A DNA stretch of 6,245 nucleotides from Bacteroidota bacterium (GCA_027021285.1 JALUUP010000485.1:1-6245), one strand, 5' to 3'; numbered from the stretch's first letter, positions 1 through 5,436 are shown. The notes: generated from the sequence alone by a model not told the origin. Numbers and translations are program-made.

Positions 1-1
1 G

Positions 2-670
2 CCGAAGGAGTACTACTTCCCTCCCACGCGACTCCTGTGCCTTGAAAACACGCACAACCGCGCCGGAGGCGCCGTTTATCCCCTGGAATCAATGAAGAGG
101 CTGTCACGCGCTGCCCGCGAAAAAGGTATTGCGGTTCACCTCGATGGCGCGCGGTTGTGGAATGCCAGTGTCGCAACGGGCATTTCGATCCGCGAATACA
201 GTTCGCTGGTGGATTCCGTGTCGCTGTGTTTTTCAAAGGGGCTCGGCGCGCCGGTCGGATCAATTTTGTGTGGAAGCTGGGAATTCATCGAGAAGGCGCA
301 TCGGTTTCGCAAGGTTTTCGGTGGCGGGATGCGCCAGGTTGGCTTGCTGGCGGCTGGATGCCTGTATGCCCTCGATCACAACGTTGAACGTCTCCGGTTC
401 GATCACGCAAACGCGAAGAGACTCGCCGAAGCGCTCAGCGACATTCCGCAATTGTCCGTGAATCCGGACGAAGTCGAAACGAACATCGTGGTCATGTCCA
501 TCTCTTCTCCGGGTATTGCTCCGGATGTGCTCATCGGGAAATTGCGGGAGAAGGGTGTGCTGATTGGAATGGGAGCGGCGAATAAACTGCGCGCGGTAAC
601 ACATTTGGATGTCAGTGAAGAGGACGTGGAACGAGCTGCGGATGTATTCCGGGAAGTATGCAGTAACTGA
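2..670 (+). CDS. ltaE: Low-specificity L-threonine aldolase, 3' part (5' end outside window)
   Basis: PLP-dependent (fold type I) aldolase that splits L-threonine or L-allo-threonine into glycine and acetaldehyde in the cytoplasm. The reading frame is open from position 2, so the first ATG at 92 is internal. Family signatures in order: LENTHNRAGG just before position 92 (substrate/PLP pocket), HLDGAR at about 137-154 (Asp that contacts the PLP ring nitrogen), and FSKGLGAPVGS with the Schiff-base lysine codon at 236-238. The C-terminal small domain follows (ETNIVV near 475, ending at TGA 668-670). About 222 residues are visible against roughly 340 for the family, so about a third is missing upstream. 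It converges on the neighbouring operon and has no evident link with it. Family assignment is secure; exact substrate preference (L- versus L-allo) is not readable. Confidence 0.93.
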   Translation, partial: PKEYYFPPTRLLCLENTHNRAGGAVYPLESMKRLSRAAREKGIAVHLDGARLWNASVATGISIREYSSLVDSVSLCFSKGLGAPVGSILCGSWEFIEKAHRFRKVFGGGMRQVGLLAAGCLYALDHNVERLRFDHANAKRLAEALSDIPQLSVNPDEVETNIVVMSISSPGIAPDVLIGKLREKGVLIGMGAANKLRAVTHLDVSEEDVERAADVFREVCSN

Positions 671-756
671 TACCGAACTCTATGTTCATGTCCGCGAGTT
701 CATTATGAGGGGGGATCTCAGCGACGCGAAAATATCAGGTACGAAAATAAAGGCAC

Positions 757-836
757 TTCTAAAAACAAGGCTCACTCATTGTCATGACGAGTCCGCCACA
801 GGCGGATTTTGCACTCGCAATGACCGGTTTTTAGAA
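757..836. repeat. 80-bp imperfect palindromic element (REP/MITE-like) between convergent genes
   Basis: Nested inverted repeats seen directly: a perfect outer 10-bp pair TTCTAAAAAC (757-766) and GTTTTTAGAA (827-836); a middle pair GTCATGACGAG (781-791) and CTCGCAATGAC (814-824) with two internal mismatches; and a perfect inner 6-bp pair TCCGCC (792-797) and GGCGGA (801-806) around ACA. The arm reading GTCATTGCGAG on the minus strand resembles a palindromic repeat family I recall as common in many uncultured bacterial genomes; that is memory, not a search. It lies 7 bp past the stop of the HgcAB-like gene, and the outer arms give T-runs on both strands, so it may also end transcription from both sides. 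Confidence 0.6.
792..810 (+). terminator. Possible intrinsic terminator hairpin of the threonine aldolase gene
   Basis: A perfect 6-bp GC-rich stem (TCCGCC/GGCGGA) with a 3-base loop is followed at once by TTTT on the plus strand. The T-run is short, and the hairpin sits inside the larger 757-836 palindrome, which could serve both converging transcripts. It is 122 bp beyond the aldolase stop codon. Confidence 0.4.
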
Positions 837-842
837 ATTCGC

Positions 843-2075
843 TTAGATAACGTTGTCAGGTATCCATTGGTGTTGACTGCACTCAATCTCGCCGCTCTCG
901 CAATCTCCCGACTCGCAGCAACCGGCTGCTGCGACCGGCTCCGTTTCGCCTCCGTTCCGCTCCGCGTCTTTTCGTTTATGCGATTTGACGCTGTTGATCA
1001 CCGTACACGTCGGACACGAACAAACGCCTGCGCGGAAATTATTGTCGATTGCCTCTTTGGGACAGTTTTCGATACAAGCGCCGCATGCCTGGCACGCTTC
1101 AAGATGCACCACACGGGATATTTTCATTTCGGGATTAAGTTCAAATACGCTGGCCGGACAGACAATTGTGCAGAGGCCACAGCCTATGCACCGTTCGGGA
1201 ACGACTTCAACGTGCGTGTGTTTCACACCTGTGACTAGTTCCTTAACATCCGCCCGCCACAGGGGAGACCAGCTCGGCATGTCATAACCGAGATAAGTCG
1301 AGAGCAGGACAATCCAGCCCGTCCATCCCAAGGTCGCCGCCGGTTCCATCGTCCAGGCGGTTTGTGCCATGACCACGAACACAGCCGATGCGAGGAGGCC
1401 GAGCGAAAAGCCTTTCCGCACCCCCGGATTGCCTGGCAACCACAAAACCAGCACGCTGTTAAGCACGCCCAGAAGGAAAAGCAGCGCGATCGATTTCCAC
1501 CACAGGCCGGTCACCCAGATCGACGCGACAAGGAACGGCACGATGAGAAACACAAGAGAGTTGAATGCAAGGTTCGTTCCCATTATGAAACGTTCCTTCA
1601 GGGGAAATTCGACACGTCGGTGCCGCCGCTCCGCCCGGTATTCCCCGCCGGTTAAATACGCCGCCAGGTGGTTGATATCAACCGGTCCGAAATGCGGCGT
1701 CCACCCCGTGCGATCTTTCAGCGCCCAGATGTTCACCCCAACCGCGGAAAGTTGTGGAAGGATGATCCGGCGATGATCGACAAGGTTCTCGATCCCGCTT
1801 GTCTTGAGTATCGAGACGACGGTATCGGTTGTGAAATGGCCGCCGCCAGCTGCGCACCACACGTTGATGCCTTTCGTGGGAGCCACCAGCACCCACGCGT
1901 CAATGTGGTCACGCTCCAATGCCTGAATAACCTTGCGCACCGTCAATTCGAAATTGCAGGTAACGAGAACGGGCGATGAGCGGTCGGGATTCCCCGCCTT
2001 GCGCAGACCCGGCCTGGTGGGGAAGGGGAAGAGGCGTCCGAAAAGAAGCCAGAAATCCTTGAGCAAATCAAACAT
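843..2075 (-). CDS. hgcAB: HgcAB-like fusion protein: corrinoid domain, membrane segments and two-cluster ferredoxin
   Basis: 410 residues. Residues 35-141 match the HgcA corrinoid-binding domain (CFeSP-gamma-like): PVLVT, the cap-helix motif GINVWCAAG with Cys74, HRRIILPQL at 101-109 and FGPVDI at 129-134. In HgcA the equivalent cysteine is the lower axial cobalt ligand. Residues about 168-262 hold three or four hydrophobic membrane segments. Residues 286-345 are an HgcB-like ferredoxin with two [4Fe-4S] motifs, Cys296/299/302/306-Pro and Cys328/331/334/338-Pro. The tail adds CSCPTC (352-357), a vicinal CC (386-387), Cys392 and Cys399. HgcA and HgcB are usually separate proteins of about 340 and 95 residues; here both are in one frame with no break. 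Odd: canonical WCAAGK is WCAAGG. The ATG at 2075 lacks a clear Shine-Dalgarno, so translation may depend on the gene 23 bp upstream. It is last in the operon. Known role of the family: methyl transfer from methylcob(III)alamin to Hg(II), with HgcB as reductant. Fused homologues form a distinct group whose function I regard as unsettled. Confidence 0.9.
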   Translation of the reverse strand: MFDLLKDFWLLFGRLFPFPTRPGLRKAGNPDRSSPVLVTCNFELTVRKVIQALERDHIDAWVLVAPTKGINVWCAAGGGHFTTDTVVSILKTSGIENLVDHRRIILPQLSAVGVNIWALKDRTGWTPHFGPVDINHLAAYLTGGEYRAERRHRRVEFPLKERFIMGTNLAFNSLVFLIVPFLVASIWVTGLWWKSIALLFLLGVLNSVLVLWLPGNPGVRKGFSLGLLASAVFVVMAQTAWTMEPAATLGWTGWIVLLSTYLGYDMPSWSPLWRADVKELVTGVKHTHVEVVPERCIGCGLCTIVCPASVFELNPEMKISRVVHLEACQACGACIENCPKEAIDNNFRAGVCSCPTCTVINSVKSHKRKDAERNGGETEPVAAAGCCESGDCESGEIECSQHQWIPDNVI

Positions 2076-2098
2076 AAGAAATAGTCTTATTCAATCGG

Positions 2099-2704
2099 TC
2101 ACTTACTTTTTATGCACATGTAATGTCTTAATTTGTCGCCGACTTCGCTTCCAACGATAGTATCTATCATGAGAAGAGCGACTTCGATTGCCAGGCCGGG
2201 TCCTGCGGAAGAAATGATGCGGTCGTCCACGACAACGGATTCGTCCGCAACTGTCGCTCCGAGTTTCTTCAACATGGCGAGGTTATCGTGACGACTGTGA
2301 GGATAACATGTGGCGTGTTTGCCCTTTAATAGTCCGGCTTCGGCTACAGGAAGAATACCGACGCACATTGTTGCGATAGTTCCGCCTTGTCCGTGTATTG
2401 TACGGATCAAATCATACACCTCTTTATCATAGATTTCGTCGTACCCGTGACTACGAAAACCACCGGGCACGGCCAGCGCTGCGTAGTTCTTCGCATTTAT
2501 CCGTCCCATAAGTACATCCGGTTTGATGGATAGGCCAAACCGCCCGTGAACTTCCTCGTGGAATCCCGCTGTTGTAACTGTTACTATTGGCATATCATCG
2601 CGGTATTCCGTCCAACCGCATACATCCAAAAATGCCACAGCCTCGAGGTCTTCAAACCCTTCAGCCAGGAGGAGAAGAACGTTGGCCGGATATTCAGGAG
2701 TCAT
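2099..2704 (-). CDS. DJ-1/PfpI family protein (class I glutamine amidotransferase-like)
   Basis: 201 residues, full length for the family. The flavodoxin-like core is recognisable: NVLLLLAEGFEDLEA at 8-22, where Glu21 aligns with the DJ-1 active-site Glu18; ALAVPGG at 76-82; and the nucleophile elbow TIATMCVGILPVAEAG at 109-124, with Cys114 as the reactive cysteine. The C-terminal part (SSAGPG, 165-170) is also typical. The residue after the nucleophile is Val rather than the His seen in PfpI-type proteases, which argues against protease activity. Family members act as chaperones, glyoxalases/deglycases or oxidative-stress proteins, and the exact activity cannot be read here. The ATG overlaps the end of the methyltransferase gene by 11 bp, and the HgcAB-like gene starts 23 bp after its stop. 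In this operon a thiol-reactive or redox-protective role is plausible but inferred. Confidence 0.85.
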   Translation of the reverse strand: MTPEYPANVLLLLAEGFEDLEAVAFLDVCGWTEYRDDMPIVTVTTAGFHEEVHGRFGLSIKPDVLMGRINAKNYAALAVPGGFRSHGYDEIYDKEVYDLIRTIHGQGGTIATMCVGILPVAEAGLLKGKHATCYPHSRHDNLAMLKKLGATVADESVVVDDRIISSAGPGLAIEVALLMIDTIVGSEVGDKLRHYMCIKSK

Positions 2705-3350
2705 TAGTATTCTCTGCTACGATTAGCGCCAGCGTTCCGAGTAAATGCACCTTGTGATGAACGATCCGGAACCCGGCTCGTTCAACCCGAATGTCATACA
2801 TTTTCAACGCGCGCGTAGTATTCTGGGTAAGCAAGAACGTCAGCGAGGCCAGAGGCCACCTGACGAGACGTGCCAGGACTCGTCTCCACCACCTGGAAGG
2901 CGGCACTTCGTCGGCGACGACCAATTTGCCTCTCCTCTTGAGAAGAACGGACGAAACCCGGAGCACAAGGTCAAGCTCATCTTCTGAAAGTTCACTGAAC
3001 GAGAGCGTTGCGACGATACGGTCAAATCGATCCTCTCCGAGTTTATTTATTTCTGTTGCCGTCATGTGGATGAATTCAGCATCCGGTGCATTCGAACGCG
3101 CAGCAGCCAGCATGTTCTCGGAGATGTCTATACCTAGCACACGAGCGCCTCGCCTGGTCATCAGGGCAGCAAGCGAGCCGGTTCCACAACCAATCTCCAG
3201 CACATCCTGACCTGGTTCTATCCAGGTGGATGCAATTTCCCGCTTGATTCGGTCGATACAACCAAACGTCAGAATCCGCATTCCACGGTCGTACTTGGTC
3301 GGGGTTTGCTCCAGCATCCTCATGTATACTAAGGTTGACATTCTCTGCAC
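2694..3350 (-). CDS. cpaM: Class I SAM-dependent methyltransferase, corrinoid-protein-associated (CpaM-like)
   Basis: 218 residues from a GTG at 3350. A Rossmann-type methyltransferase: motif I VLEIGCGTG at 50-58, an acidic strand 2 end VLGIDISENML (Asp binds the SAM ribose), the strand 4 region FDRIVATLSFSEL and strand 5 GKLVVADEVPP. The N-terminal segment LEQTPTKYDRGMRILTFG precedes the fold. From memory, this pattern fits methyltransferases annotated as corrinoid protein-associated (CpaM) next to HgcAB-like fusions; treat the symbol as tentative. The start is uncertain: ATG at 3341 or at 3323 is equally possible, and 3323 would put the start just after the upstream stop rather than 22 bp inside it. 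The end overlaps the DJ-1 gene by 11 bp. It resembles UbiE/Coq5-like enzymes only in its general fold, and the substrate is unknown. It may methylate the product, a metal(loid), or a component of the corrinoid system. Confidence 0.8.
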   Translation of the reverse strand: MQRMSTLVYMRMLEQTPTKYDRGMRILTFGCIDRIKREIASTWIEPGQDVLEIGCGTGSLAALMTRRGARVLGIDISENMLAAARSNAPDAEFIHMTATEINKLGEDRFDRIVATLSFSELSEDELDLVLRVSSVLLKRRGKLVVADEVPPSRWWRRVLARLVRWPLASLTFLLTQNTTRALKMYDIRVERAGFRIVHHKVHLLGTLALIVAENTNDS

Positions 3351-3814
3351 TCACACTTTTTTGTCCGTCCAAGCATCAACCTGTAACCGATGGCTATCGA
3401 AATGACAGTCAATGCGAAGGTCAGGGGTTTGGTAATTCCAAGGAACTTCGGACCCAGAAGACCAAGGTAAACAGGGAGCATTGGCGACCCGCAACAGCCG
3501 ACGAAGAAACAGACGCTCGCCCATACCAACCCTCCCGCAGCAAGTCCTCCAGCTGAAGCAGCCAGCGATTCCCGGCGCATCCTGATTGCCCGAGTCATTG
3601 CGAATGCGGCGAATGCTCCGGCAAGGCCGTAAGAGAATCCCAACCAATACTCGCCTGGTGCGGTGTAGCGGGCCAAACGCGATTCTTTCGGCTGGTCGAA
3701 TTCGACTGAGGCCCATGGCCCGTCAGTCGTTGACGAAGCAACGTCGCGCGTTACGTAGAAAAAATGGCCTGCCAGGATGACAAGGAAAGCGCCTGTAACG
3801 ATCAGCCACTTCAC
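3329..3814 (-). CDS. Small membrane protein with intramembrane GCCGSP motif and CxCxxC tail
   Basis: 161 residues, no family recognised with certainty. Hydrophobic segments: about 3-21 (N-terminal anchor), 57-76, 85-107 and 129-148, with an extracytoplasmic-looking loop at 22-56. Segment 3 ends in Cys102 and the vicinal pair Cys107-Cys108 within GCCGSP, followed by a Pro/Gly-rich stretch (111-124). The basic C-terminus carries Cys154, Cys156 and Cys159 (CECREC). Vicinal cysteines in or near a membrane helix are known from mercury transporters such as MerT, so thiophilic-metal binding or transport is a reasonable guess, but there is no clear MerT alignment. The start is GTG at 3814, inside a 4-bp GTGA overlap with the stop of the upstream OB-fold gene, which supports translational coupling. 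The 3' end overlaps the longest form of the methyltransferase gene by 22 bp. Confidence 0.72.
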   Translation of the reverse strand: MKWLIVTGAFLVILAGHFFYVTRDVASSTTDGPWASVEFDQPKESRLARYTAPGEYWLGFSYGLAGAFAAFAMTRAIRMRRESLAASAGGLAAGGLVWASVCFFVGCCGSPMLPVYLGLLGPKFLGITKPLTFALTVISIAIGYRLMLGRTKKCECRECQP

Positions 3815-4233
3815 TTTACGACCTTCACGCTTTTAGCCTCGACCATCAGGCCCTTTTCGTTTTGTACCAAATGCCCCGTGATTACGACAATGGTTTTGAG
3901 ACCGGGCAGGTCACCGTCGAATTTGACGGGGATCGTGTTGTCGGCACACGTCAACTCGCCGCATGATTCAAACTCGCGGGAATCTATGACGGCGAATATT
4001 CCTTCCGACTTGCTTTTGCCTGCAACGACCCCGCGCAACGTGAATTCACCCTGGAAATCTTCCGGGCTTTCCGCCAACGCATCCACATGGATGACGTCCA
4101 ATTCTCCATTCGTTCCCGAAGCAGCGGAAACAACCTCATCGATCGATGCATCGTTTTCCCGGATGAACGAGTATGTAATCCCGGCAACAACGACAACGGC
4201 GGCGAGCACAACGGCGATAATTCCAGGTTTCAT
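3811..4233 (-). CDS. Membrane-anchored OB-fold-like protein
   Basis: 140 residues. Residues 5-23 are a single strongly hydrophobic segment after a short Met-Lys start, consistent with an uncleaved signal anchor that leaves the rest outside the cytoplasmic membrane. After an acidic linker (26-58), residues about 60-140 look like a small all-beta barrel: alternating strands such as GEFTLRGVVAG, GIFAVIDS, TIPVKFDG, TIVVITGHL and GLMVEAKSVKVV. This order (a short domain with 'G..V....' and 'V.V.G' strands) recalls OB-fold proteins such as the haem chaperone CcmE or tRNA_anti-like domains. Two cysteines, Cys91 and Cys96 (ESCGELTC), could form a disulfide or bind a metal; the CcmE haem-binding His motif is not seen. 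The ATG overlaps the arsR stop by 4 bp (ATGA). Role unknown; within this operon, a periplasmic metal-handling or accessory function is inference. Confidence 0.68.
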   Translation of the reverse strand: MKPGIIAVVLAAVVVVAGITYSFIRENDASIDEVVSAASGTNGELDVIHVDALAESPEDFQGEFTLRGVVAGKSKSEGIFAVIDSREFESCGELTCADNTIPVKFDGDLPGLKTIVVITGHLVQNEKGLMVEAKSVKVVK

Positions 4234-4610
4234 GTTTCTTTCCCTGTCTTTATTCGTGTCTCGGCGTCTTCAGAAAGACACCATGCGCTGTCCAGGAGTT
4301 TGACCACGCATGGATCAACGGCATGATACAGCACCTGGTTACCGTTGCGACGCCACCCCAAAACACCCTTGTCAGTAAGGCGCTGGAGTTGGTTCGAGAC
4401 AGCCGTCGGTTTCAGACCGAGCGTTTCCGCAATCTCCGATACGCAAAGTTCACCGGAACGTGTAAGGGCATGCAAGATACGCAGGCGCGTGCCGTTGGCG
4501 AGCATCTTGAACGTCGATTCAAGAGATATCGCCTGGTCTTCCGATAACAGGGGGCGAGTTGCCAGGTCGGGTTTGACAGGACAGCACGGTTCAATTTTTT
4601 CAGAAGTCAT
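4230..4610 (-). CDS. ArsR/SmtB-family metalloregulatory repressor
   Basis: 126 residues. A winged helix-turn-helix: LANGTRLRILHAL at 37-49, GELCVSEIAETLG at 53-65, the recognition helix KPTAVSNQLQRL at 67-78, and the wing GVLGWRRNGNQVLYHAVD at 82-99. Likely sensing cysteines: Cys9-Cys10 in an N-terminal CCPVKP segment, Cys56 in the ELCVSE helix (where ArsR itself has ELCVCDL), and Cys101 and Cys111 in a C-terminal DPCV...WCLSED segment. The set suggests a soft thiophilic effector such as Cd, Pb, Hg or As(III), but the ion cannot be named from sequence. Such proteins repress by binding palindromes over their own promoter and release DNA on metal binding; the inverted repeat at 4628-4655 fits. 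It is the first gene of the six-gene operon. The start ATG has a GGAGGG Shine-Dalgarno at 4616-4621, five bases upstream. Confidence 0.93.
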   Translation of the reverse strand: MTSEKIEPCCPVKPDLATRPLLSEDQAISLESTFKMLANGTRLRILHALTRSGELCVSEIAETLGLKPTAVSNQLQRLTDKGVLGWRRNGNQVLYHAVDPCVVKLLDSAWCLSEDAETRIKTGKET

Positions 4611-4627
4611 AGGATCCCTCCATTCAG

Positions 4628-4655
4628 CACTATTCCAATATACTGTGGAATAGTG
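4628..4655. promoter_or_regulatory. Probable ArsR operator (perfect 10-8-10 inverted repeat)
   Basis: CACTATTCCA (4628-4637) and TGGAATAGTG (4646-4655) are exact reverse complements separated by 8 bases. The repeat covers the -10 box and the likely transcription start of the arsR operon and extends into the promoter spacer, so a bound repressor would block RNA polymerase. That this site binds the adjacent ArsR protein is inference from position and symmetry. Confidence 0.82.
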
Positions 4656-4665
4656 GATATGTCAA
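4637..4665 (-). promoter_or_regulatory. Sigma70-type promoter of the arsR-hgcAB operon
   Basis: On the minus strand, TTGACA (4665-4660), a perfect -35 match, is followed after exactly 17 bp by TATATT (4642-4637), one mismatch from TATAAT. Predicted transcription start is near 4630, giving an untranslated leader of about 20 bases that contains the GGAGGG ribosome binding site. A strong promoter held by an overlapping operator is the classic layout for a metal-inducible arsR operon. No second promoter was noticed before the downstream genes. Confidence 0.8.
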
Positions 4666-4844
4666 ATCCTTTTTTAAGGTCGAAGGGAGGCCGGCTCGTT
4701 GTGATCACGGAAGGGGGATGGGAAGAAGTGATTCATAGCCTGGGTGAAGATGCAAAGATTAGCCCGTCGGTAAACCGCCTGGTCGAATTTCGTATGAGAT
4801 TCGAGAGAGGGGCACTTACTTGGAAAAGGAAGTTTTTTCGGTAG
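4659..4844 (+). CDS. Doubtful small ORF divergent from arsR
   Basis: An open frame of about 61 codons from ATG 4659 to TAG 4844, in the 249-bp gap between arsR and the arginine decarboxylase gene. The product is basic at its end (TWKRKFFR), with a short hydrophobic stretch RLVVIT. No family recognised. The ATG has no Shine-Dalgarno; a purine-rich GGGAGG at 4685-4690 precedes an in-frame GTG at 4701, which would give a product of about 47 residues. The longer form would begin inside the operator/promoter of the opposite operon. It may be a remnant or chance frame; nothing else is evident in the gap beyond the promoter. Confidence 0.2.
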   Translation: MSNPFLRSKGGRLVVITEGGWEEVIHSLGEDAKISPSVNRLVEFRMRFERGALTWKRKFFR

Positions 4845-4859
4845 AACAGAATTACGACG

Positions 4860-5405
4860 TCAGGGCAGGAAAATAGCGGCCGCAATCACCGTGGTCCACA
4901 AGCCGTTCTTATCACCTTTCGCAGCCTGAGTAATGTTGAACGTCCGGATGATTTTGCCGCTCATTTTGAATATCTCTTCTTTTTCGTCCCATGCGCTCTC
5001 GGGATCGAAAGGCACGCCTAACGTGGTGGCCAACATGGTGGCGGCGAGGTCCTCCGCGTAATCGCCCGCCTTGCGTCCGCTTTCCCCGTGCGGATGATGT
5101 TCCGAAAGATAGCCGTACTGGGTGCCGTCGGCGGGGATTGCGGTTCCGATGGACGCGGCGATCTGGCGATTCGGTTCGTTGGTGGCATTTCGCGCCATGA
5201 CACAATACGTGATCTGGCCGGGGGACAGTTTTTTCAATCCCTCGTTTGTTGGAATGCGCCGGCAGTTCGGCGGATAGATGCTGGATACCGTTACCAGGTT
5301 CAATTTTTCTATGCCGGCGTTCCGCAGTGCCAGCTCGAACGACGAAAGGTATTCCTTGTGCTTGCCTACGCCTTTCGTGTAAAAGATTTCTTTGGGGACG
5401 AACAC
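4860..5405 (-). CDS. pdaD: Pyruvoyl-dependent arginine decarboxylase (PvlArgDC)
   Basis: Converts L-arginine to agmatine and CO2, the first step of an agmatine route to putrescine and polyamines. The 181-residue proenzyme is expected to cleave itself between Ser41 and Ser42 in TVSSIYPP, giving a small beta chain and an alpha chain whose Ser42 becomes the pyruvoyl group. Other family marks: TKGVGKHKEYLSSFELAL (10-27), VMARNATNEPNR (69-80), GYLSEHH with Glu102 as the likely catalytic acid, AGDYAEDLAATMLATTLG and a C-terminal LWTTVIAAAIFL. Length is normal and no key residue is missing. The GTG start at 5405 is fixed by a GGAGG seven bases upstream (5413-5417). It lies 31 bp after tyrS on the same strand, probably cotranscribed. 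A histidine or aspartate decarboxylase of the pyruvoyl class is unlikely given the sequence pattern. Confidence 0.94.
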   Translation of the reverse strand: MFVPKEIFYTKGVGKHKEYLSSFELALRNAGIEKLNLVTVSSIYPPNCRRIPTNEGLKKLSPGQITYCVMARNATNEPNRQIAASIGTAIPADGTQYGYLSEHHPHGESGRKAGDYAEDLAATMLATTLGVPFDPESAWDEKEEIFKMSGKIIRTFNITQAAKGDKNGLWTTVIAAAIFLP

Positions 5406-5436
5406 GTTGTTTCCTCCAGTTTTCCAGTATCAATAC

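Noticed and set aside
609..1238. 209-codon plus-strand open frame over the aldolase end and the fusion gene's 3' end
   Set aside because: It runs antisense through the conserved Fe-S ferredoxin region, and its translation shows no family pattern; it is a shadow frame.
843..2075. Possibility that the HgcA and HgcB parts are two genes joined by a frameshift or missed stop
   Set aside because: The frame is continuous with a natural linker (VKELVTGVKHTHVEVVPE), and no start with a ribosome site is evident before the ferredoxin part; a true fusion is the simpler reading.
843..2075. Naming the fusion as a proven mercury methylation protein
   Set aside because: The lysine of the cap-helix motif is absent and the fused group is functionally unsettled, so only HgcAB-like is justified.
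3329..3814. MerT mercury transporter
   Set aside because: The vicinal cysteines are suggestive, but topology, length and surrounding residues do not give a convincing MerT match.
3811..4233. Cytochrome c maturation haem chaperone CcmE
   Set aside because: The anchor plus beta-barrel layout is similar, but the haem-binding His motif and other ccm genes are missing.
3764..4303. 179-codon plus-strand open frame opposite the OB-fold gene
   Set aside because: Low-complexity Ser/Thr-rich translation antisense to a gene coupled at both ends; treated as a shadow.
4845..4859. Terminator after the arginine decarboxylase gene
   Set aside because: There is an A-run on the minus strand but no stem preceding it that I could pair.
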